DNA of 64,000 nucleotides from an uncultured Oscillospiraceae bacterium (GTDB taxonomy: Bacteria; Bacillota; Clostridia; Oscillospirales; Acutalibacteraceae): assembly GCA_900541905.1 (NCBI GenBank), contig UQLQ01000002.1, positions 62,001 through 126,000 on the forward strand, in the 5' to 3' direction. Positions 58,863 to 64,000 of this stretch are shown piece after piece. The position numbers and the translations under genes are program-made. Under the pieces are notes generated by a model. That model was not told the DNA's origin. It searched no databases and was given only the letters and a program-made list of their open reading frames with translations. The stretch's first letter is position 1. Each line of letters opens with the position of its first letter.

Positions 58863-60011
58863 ATGCCTTTTGAAATTGATAATGAAAACGATGTTGTTCA
58901 AATAAAAGTAGTAGGTGTTGGCGGCGGCGGCGGCAACGCAATTGATAGAATGATTGAATCGGGTATAAAAGGTGTTGATTTTATTGCAATCAATACAGAC
59001 CAGCAAGCGCTGAATCGTTCTATGGCAACAGAGAAAGTTACAATTGGAGATAACTCTACAAAAGGAAAAGGTGCAGGAGCAAAACCTGAGATGGGTTCCA
59101 AAGCTGCATCCGAAAGCCGCGAAAAAATTGCAGAGCAGCTGAAAGGTGCTGATATGGTATTTATCACTGCCGGTATGGGTGGTGGCACCGGTACAGGTGC
59201 AGCTCCTATTGTTGCGGAAGTTGCACGCGATTTAGGTGTTCTAACCGTTGGTATTGTAACAAAACCATTTAAATTTGAAGGCAGACGCCGTATGGAACAG
59301 GCTGAAAAAGGAATTGAAAATCTTTGCCAACATGTAGATTCTCTTGTAATTATTCCAAACGAGCGTTTACACTTAATCAGCAAAGAAAAACTAACTTTGT
59401 TAAATGCCTTTAAAGCTGCAGATGATATTTTGCGCCAAGGTGTACAAAGCATTTCTGATCTGATTAAAAATCCGGGTATTGTTAACCTGGACTTTGCAGA
59501 TATCAACTCTGTCATGAAAGATGCCGGCTACGCACACATGGGAGTAGGACGTGCTTCCGGAGAAGATAAAGCAAGACAAGCAGCAGAGCGCGCTATTTCC
59601 AGCCCTCTTTTGGAAACATCCATCAGCGGCGCTATGGGTGTGATCATTAACATCACATCTTCTCCTGACATTGGCTTGGAAGAAATTACAATTGCTTCTG
59701 AAATGATTGCAGATATGGTTCATCCTGATGCTAATATCATTTGGGGTACTGCTTTTGATGAAAGCATGGAAGATGAAATGAGCGTTACTGTCATTGCTAC
59801 CGGATTTTCTCCTGAAGCAAGAGCTTTGTCTGCAGCTGCAAAAGCAGCGGAGACAGAAAAGAAACAAAATGATGATTTGGATCTTCCACTGTTTGGACAA
59901 GCAAATACCACTGCTCCTGCTACCAGAGTGGACAGCCAAAGAAAAGCAGCTCCATTGGATGAAGACGATTCTTATACAGACATTATGGCTATTTTCGGCA
60001 ATAAAAAATAA
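58863..60011 (+). CDS. ftsZ: Cell division GTPase FtsZ
   Basis: A 382-residue tubulin-like GTPase forming the Z ring. Motifs: VGGGGGNAIDRM, AGMGGGTGTGAAP (tubulin signature) and NLDFADINSVMKDAGYAHMG (T7 loop). The C-terminal peptide reads DDSYTDIMAIFGNKK, shorter and different from the usual IPxFLR-type tail. GAGGAGG precedes ATG. It has its own promoter and terminator; no ftsA is adjacent. Confidence 0.98.
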   Translation: MPFEIDNENDVVQIKVVGVGGGGGNAIDRMIESGIKGVDFIAINTDQQALNRSMATEKVTIGDNSTKGKGAGAKPEMGSKAASESREKIAEQLKGADMVFITAGMGGGTGTGAAPIVAEVARDLGVLTVGIVTKPFKFEGRRRMEQAEKGIENLCQHVDSLVIIPNERLHLISKEKLTLLNAFKAADDILRQGVQSISDLIKNPGIVNLDFADINSVMKDAGYAHMGVGRASGEDKARQAAERAISSPLLETSISGAMGVIINITSSPDIGLEEITIASEMIADMVHPDANIIWGTAFDESMEDEMSVTVIATGFSPEARALSAAAKAAETEKKQNDDLDLPLFGQANTTAPATRVDSQRKAAPLDEDDSYTDIMAIFGNKK

Positions 60012-60020
60012 TTTAAATAT

Positions 60021-60056
60021 AAAAGATGCTTCTGCTATGGTAGAAGCATCTTTTAT
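60021..60056 (+). terminator. Terminator of ftsZ
   Basis: A 13-bp stem (60021-60033 with 60042-60054) with an eight-base loop and T-rich tail. Confidence 0.88.
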
Positions 60057-60137
60057 ATTTTGATATTACAATATAGCTGTATTTTGATTGCTATGTCCAT
60101 ATGAATGACAGAAGTAAATTGTATGCTTAATGATGAA

Positions 60138-60173
60138 AAAAGACACTGTCTGATGATTCAAACAGTGTCTTTT
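60138..60173 (-). terminator. Terminator of the glg operon
   Basis: A 12-bp stem (60138-60149 with 60162-60173) directly after the glgA stop, with a T run on the minus strand. Confidence 0.85.
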
Positions 60174-60175
60174 CA

Positions 60176-61597
60176 TTATTTTAATAATTGTTTGTATAAA
60201 CGAATGTATTCATTGGCGGAACGCCCCCAACTGTTATCACTTTTTAAAGCGCGCTCCACTAATATTGACCAGCCTTCTTTGTTTTCATATCCGGTTAGTG
60301 CACGTTGAACAGCATATACCATATCGCCGCTGCTATAATTTTGAAAGGTAAATCCATTACCGTTGCCATCGCCGCTGTCTTGAATGGAGTCTTTTAATCC
60401 TCCTGTTTCCCTTACAACAGGGATAGAACCATAACGTAGTGCAATCATTTGGGATAATCCACAGGGTTCACTTCTGGATGGCATTAAGAAAATGTCTGAA
60501 CCTGCATAAATCTTGCGTGATAATTCCGGTACAAATCCCTGACATGCGACCAATCTTCCCGGATATTTATCCTGCATACTGCGGAAGAAAGATTCATATT
60601 CAAAATCACCTGACCCTAAGATTACAAACTGAACATTGTTGCTGCACATAATTTGGTCCAATCCTTCAATGACCAAGTCCAGTCCCTTGGCGGATACCAT
60701 ACGGGTAACCATACCAATCAATGGAATATCCGGATTTTGCTCCAGCCCCAGACGCTCCTGCAACTTTTGTTTGTTTACAGCTTTTCCTTCGGGATGTTCA
60801 GCACTGTAAGGAGCGTAGATATCCGAATCTGTTTCAGGGTCATAGTTTTTGGTATCAATACCGTTTAGAATGCCTGAGAGCTTCCAGGAGCGTTCTTTTA
60901 AGATACCATCCAGTTTATATGAGAACCATGGGTCCATAATCTCCTGAGCGTATGTAGGACTTACTGTAGACACCCAATTGGAGCATTCAACTGCACCTTT
61001 GAGCAGATTTACACAGTCATCATATTCTACCAAGGAGGTTGCTTCTTTTGGAATCCCCAATACATCTGTCAATACCTCAAGACCATATTTGCCTTGATAC
61101 TGAATGTTGTGAATGGTCATCAATGTTTTCATGTTTTGATAAAATTCCTGATGTCCATAAAACAGATGGTAATAAATAGGTACCAGGGCAGTTTGCCAGT
61201 CATTGCAGTGAATGATGTTTGGCTGGAAATCTATAAAAGGCAGCATTTCCAAAACAGCTCTGGAGAAAAATGCAAAACGTTCTGCGTCATCAAAATGACC
61301 GTAAATACCGCTTCGTTTAAAGTAATATTGATTATCTATAAAATAATAAATAACACCGCCGTATCTTGCTTCAAATACACCACAATACTGACGTCTCCAA
61401 GCAACCGGAACAGAAAGGCTGGTGACAAATTTCATTTCATCACGCAAATGCTGTGGAATATCTTCATAAAGTGGCATTACAATTCTGCAGCCAATCAAAC
61501 GCTGACGCAAAGCCTGGGGTAAGGAACCTGCAACATCTCCCAAACCCCCGGTTGCAATATAGGGAAGCGCTTCGCTTGTACAATATAAAACTTTCAT
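60176..61597 (-). CDS. glgA: Glycogen synthase
   Basis: A 473-residue GT5 glycosyltransferase that extends alpha-1,4-glucan from ADP-glucose. The N-terminus is MKVLYCTSEALPYIATGGLGDVAGSLPQAL (substrate loop ATGGL, where E. coli has KTGGL). HNIQYQG, the GLDLVIEGLDQI region and the C-terminal SRSEPCGLSQM catalytic motif follow. It lies 30 bases downstream of glgD in the glgC-glgD-glgA operon. Confidence 0.95.
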   Translation of the reverse strand: MKVLYCTSEALPYIATGGLGDVAGSLPQALRQRLIGCRIVMPLYEDIPQHLRDEMKFVTSLSVPVAWRRQYCGVFEARYGGVIYYFIDNQYYFKRSGIYGHFDDAERFAFFSRAVLEMLPFIDFQPNIIHCNDWQTALVPIYYHLFYGHQEFYQNMKTLMTIHNIQYQGKYGLEVLTDVLGIPKEATSLVEYDDCVNLLKGAVECSNWVSTVSPTYAQEIMDPWFSYKLDGILKERSWKLSGILNGIDTKNYDPETDSDIYAPYSAEHPEGKAVNKQKLQERLGLEQNPDIPLIGMVTRMVSAKGLDLVIEGLDQIMCSNNVQFVILGSGDFEYESFFRSMQDKYPGRLVACQGFVPELSRKIYAGSDIFLMPSRSEPCGLSQMIALRYGSIPVVRETGGLKDSIQDSGDGNGNGFTFQNYSSGDMVYAVQRALTGYENKEGWSILVERALKSDNSWGRSANEYIRLYKQLLK

Positions 61598-61627
61598 GTT
61601 ACTATCACATGCCTTTCAATTTGGTAT

Positions 61628-62746
61628 CTATACAATGCTGCCTTTGCTGATGAAAACAGGGTAAGTATCTGTACCCATAAAAGAGCGTCCATCTTGTATC
61701 ACAACATCTTTATCTGTAATTACATTTTGCAAGTTACAGTCAGCACCGATACAAGTATCCTGCATAATGACACAATTTTTTAGTTTTGCACCTTTCGCTA
61801 CTGTGACGCCGCGGAATAATATACTGTTTTGTACTTCACCTTCAATGACACATCCATCTGCGATTAAGGATTGATTTACATTGGAACCAAGTCCATATCT
61901 TGCAGGCATGTCATCTCTCACTTTAGTGTAAATTGGTTTATCAGGCTGAAACAGCTGTGTTTTCACATCAGGATTTAATAAATCCATATTTGCTTGAAAA
62001 TAATCCTGTGTGGAACAAATTACTTTGGAATAACCTTTAAATTCATAACAATAAAAACGATATTGAAACATATTGCGCTGAATAAAATCACGGTTAAAAT
62101 TATACATATTTCTGCTGACACAGTCTTCTATTAATTCAATTAATAGGGGACGATTAATGACATACATGTTCAATCCGTAATTACATGGGCCATCCACTTT
62201 TGGATGAATCAGCATATCGCGCAATGCGCCGTTTTCTTTTACGCTGTATACAGTAGGTTCGCTCATATGCTGCGGAATGATGCCATGTTGATACACCGCG
62301 GTAATATCTGCTTGATTGCGTATATGTGCCTCCACTACATCATGATAGGGAATATTACAGACAATATCACAGTCACTGAGCAGAACATAATCTTCTTTTG
62401 ATGTTACCAAAAAATGACGGATGGATTCCAATGCTTCAATGCGGCTGTTGGATATATCCTGGTCTTGCTTTCCAAAAGGAGGAAGGAAAAAAAGACCGTC
62501 GCGTTTACGAGATAAATCCCATGCTTTGCCCGACCCGAGATGATCCATTAAAGATTGGAAATTGCTTTTTGTCACAACGCCAACTTTACTGATACCCGAA
62601 TTTACCATATTGGAAAGAGGAAAATCAATCAAGCGGTATCTGCCGCCGAAAGGAACGGAAGCTATGGTACGTTTTTCTGTCAGTTCACGAATTTTATCAT
62701 CATGTACATTAGAAAATAAAACACCTACTACATTATTGCCGCGCAT
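61628..62746 (-). CDS. glgD: Glucose-1-phosphate adenylyltransferase subunit GlgD
   Basis: A 372-residue homologue of GlgC. The N-terminal GGxGxRL nucleotide loop is degenerate (GVLFSNVHDDKIRELTEKR), typical of the GlgD regulatory subunit that pairs with GlgC in bacilli and clostridia. The C-terminal left-handed beta-helix repeats are visible (IADGCVIEGEVQNSILFRGVTVAKGAK). ATG 62746 follows AGGAGG and starts one base after the glgC stop. Confidence 0.93.
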   Translation of the reverse strand: MRGNNVVGVLFSNVHDDKIRELTEKRTIASVPFGGRYRLIDFPLSNMVNSGISKVGVVTKSNFQSLMDHLGSGKAWDLSRKRDGLFFLPPFGKQDQDISNSRIEALESIRHFLVTSKEDYVLLSDCDIVCNIPYHDVVEAHIRNQADITAVYQHGIIPQHMSEPTVYSVKENGALRDMLIHPKVDGPCNYGLNMYVINRPLLIELIEDCVSRNMYNFNRDFIQRNMFQYRFYCYEFKGYSKVICSTQDYFQANMDLLNPDVKTQLFQPDKPIYTKVRDDMPARYGLGSNVNQSLIADGCVIEGEVQNSILFRGVTVAKGAKLKNCVIMQDTCIGADCNLQNVITDKDVVIQDGRSFMGTDTYPVFISKGSIV

Positions 62747-62747
62747 A

Positions 62748-63965
62748 TTATAGTTCCTCCTTTTGGTCGTCTGCATCTAACATAGTTTTGGGAGGAATTA
62801 CTGTGTTAGGTGCTACGATATAGTTGCCGCCTACCACAGTTAAACCCCACTGTTCTAAATTTTCCATATCCTCAGGTCGCTTTCCCACTTCAGCATTTGC
62901 TTTTATAACAGCTTGTTCTCCTATAATTGCATATTGTACCGCTGCGCCTTCTTCTATTTTTGCACCCGGCATAATAATGGAGTCACGTACGACTGCGCCT
63001 TTTCCGATGGTAACATCCTCAAATACGATGGAGGAATCCAGTTCTCCGTAAATATCGCAACCTTCTGCAATTAAAGCGTTTTGTACATGTGCTTCATTGG
63101 AAATATAATGAGGAGGGAGTGTTGGATTACGAGAATAAATTTTCCAGCTTTCATCGCTTAAATCCAGAGGGACCTTTGGATTGAGCAGGTCCATATTGGA
63201 TTCCCACAAACTATCAATGGTGCCTACATCTTTCCAATAACCTGAAAATTCATACGCCATCATTTTTTCGCCTGCACCCAGCATTGCGGGCAAAACATCG
63301 CCGCCAAAGTCATTGCTGGAGTTTGGGTTTGCTTCATCCTCAGTTAGGTACTTACGTAATTTGTCCCAGCTGAATACATAAATTCCCATAGATGCTTTGT
63401 TGCTCTTAGGCTGTTTTGGTTTTTCGTCAAATTCGTAAATGGTTCCGTCTTCGTATGTATTTAAAATGCCGAATCGGGAAGCTTCTTCCATAGGAACTTC
63501 TATTTCCGCAATGGTGCACGCTGCGTGATGCTCTTTGTGGAACGCTACCATTTTGGAATAATCCATTTTATATATGTGGTCACCTGATAAAATGACAACG
63601 TAATCCGGATGATATCGTTCAATAAAATTAATATTCTGATAAATCGCATTTGCGGTTCCTTTGTACCAATCGGAACCGTCAATGTGCTGATAGGGAGGAA
63701 GAACATGTACACCGGCATCCAGACGGTCTAAGTCCCAAGGCTGTCCGCTGCCGATATAATCATTTAATATCAGCGGTTGATATTGTGTTAAAACACCTAC
63801 GGTTTCAATGCCGGAATTGATACAGTTAGACAGTGGGAAATCTATAATACGGTATTTTCCGCCATAAGGAACCGCCGGTTTGGCAAGTTTTTTTGTCAGT
63901 ACTCCTAATCTGCTGCCTTGTCCGCCTGCAAGCAGCATGGCAACTACTTCTTGTTTTGGTAACAT
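62748..63965 (-). CDS. glgC: Glucose-1-phosphate adenylyltransferase catalytic subunit GlgC
   Basis: A 405-residue enzyme making ADP-glucose. The nucleotide-binding LLAGGQGSRLGVLTKKLAKPAVPYGG is intact, followed by GTANAIYQNI, SGDHIYKMDY and a C-terminal beta-helix domain. ATG 63965 is preferred because AAGGAGG lies seven bases before it, and only one base before the in-frame ATG at 63971. It is the first gene of the operon; its promoter lies at or beyond the right edge. Confidence 0.95.
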   Translation of the reverse strand: MLPKQEVVAMLLAGGQGSRLGVLTKKLAKPAVPYGGKYRIIDFPLSNCINSGIETVGVLTQYQPLILNDYIGSGQPWDLDRLDAGVHVLPPYQHIDGSDWYKGTANAIYQNINFIERYHPDYVVILSGDHIYKMDYSKMVAFHKEHHAACTIAEIEVPMEEASRFGILNTYEDGTIYEFDEKPKQPKSNKASMGIYVFSWDKLRKYLTEDEANPNSSNDFGGDVLPAMLGAGEKMMAYEFSGYWKDVGTIDSLWESNMDLLNPKVPLDLSDESWKIYSRNPTLPPHYISNEAHVQNALIAEGCDIYGELDSSIVFEDVTIGKGAVVRDSIIMPGAKIEEGAAVQYAIIGEQAVIKANAEVGKRPEDMENLEQWGLTVVGGNYIVAPNTVIPPKTMLDADDQKEEL

Positions 63966-64000
63966 ATTCATTCCTCCTTGATGTATGCGTTTTGCTGCCG

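Noticed and set aside
58898..59515. A 205-codon open frame antisense to ftsZ
   Set aside because: It is the complement of the strongly conserved FtsZ GTPase domain and has no start signal.

Overview
ORGANISM. The window is chromosomal DNA of a low-GC, Gram-positive, endospore-forming anaerobe, most likely a clostridium of the Oscillospiraceae/Ruminococcaceae type. The evidence is the Firmicutes gene order (yqfC-yqfD-phoH-ybeY-dgkA-era-yqzL-recO; ylxM-ffh-rpsP-khpA-rimM-trmD; mraZ-rsmH-ftsL-pbp-mraY-ftsW-murG-murA-ftsQ-ftsZ), sporulation genes (ylbJ, yqfC, yqfD, cotJC-like, dacF-like), a T-box leader, the clostridial feoA-feoA-feoB set and the glgC-glgD-glgA order. Genus and species cannot be named from sequence alone. 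No rRNA, tRNA, prophage, IS element or CRISPR array was found. LAYOUT. 1-1357: the start of a compatible-solute ABC importer operon behind a BusR-type (GntR plus RCK_C) repressor, with a promoter built around a 15-bp palindrome. 1596-7679: a Ca2+-type P-ATPase and a YtrA-like regulator/ABC exporter operon. 7807-9564: a D,D-carboxypeptidase and a CotJC-like manganese catalase. 9718-12026: a small ribbon-helix-helix protein, pncB and an XRE regulator. 12072-17327: an iron-homeostasis block (flavodoxin, DUF3793 protein, DtxR-type repressor, feoA, feoA, feoB, FeoB-associated small protein) in which the same 16-bp palindrome family occurs at both divergent transcription units. 17572-24658: XRE protein, recG, fakA-like gene, ymdB and rny, with four copies of a ~100-bp promoter-carrying repeat around ymdB. 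24863-27441: T-box controlled thrS and a small membrane protein. 27442-28363: a 922-base stretch with no recognisable gene. 28364-30989: two flavodoxin-fold proteins, a Cys-rich small protein and ylbJ. 31142-39162: sporulation, RNA, DNA-repair and GTPase genes from yqfC to mutS2. 39179-47579: a rhodanese lipoprotein, SRP and translation genes, HPr, uvrC, rsmD, coaD. 47730-60011: the division and cell-wall (dcw) cluster. 60176-63965: the glycogen synthesis operon. HOW IT WORKS TOGETHER. Most of the window is housekeeping: peptidoglycan synthesis and division, protein export, ribosome and tRNA maturation, and repair. The accessory logic lies mainly in regulation: a probable c-di-AMP-type osmotic repressor, an iron repressor with three visible operators, MraZ autoregulation by three 10-bp-spaced boxes, a threonyl-tRNA T-box, an attenuator inside the rpsP-trmD operon, and a repeat family that places a minus-strand sigma-A promoter in front of both fakA and ymdB. 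I did not find a self-contained unknown defence or mobile system. The least-described items are the promoter-bearing repeats, the acidic insert of FeoB, the Mur-ligase-like remnant between pbp and mraY, and the gene-free region at 27442-28363.
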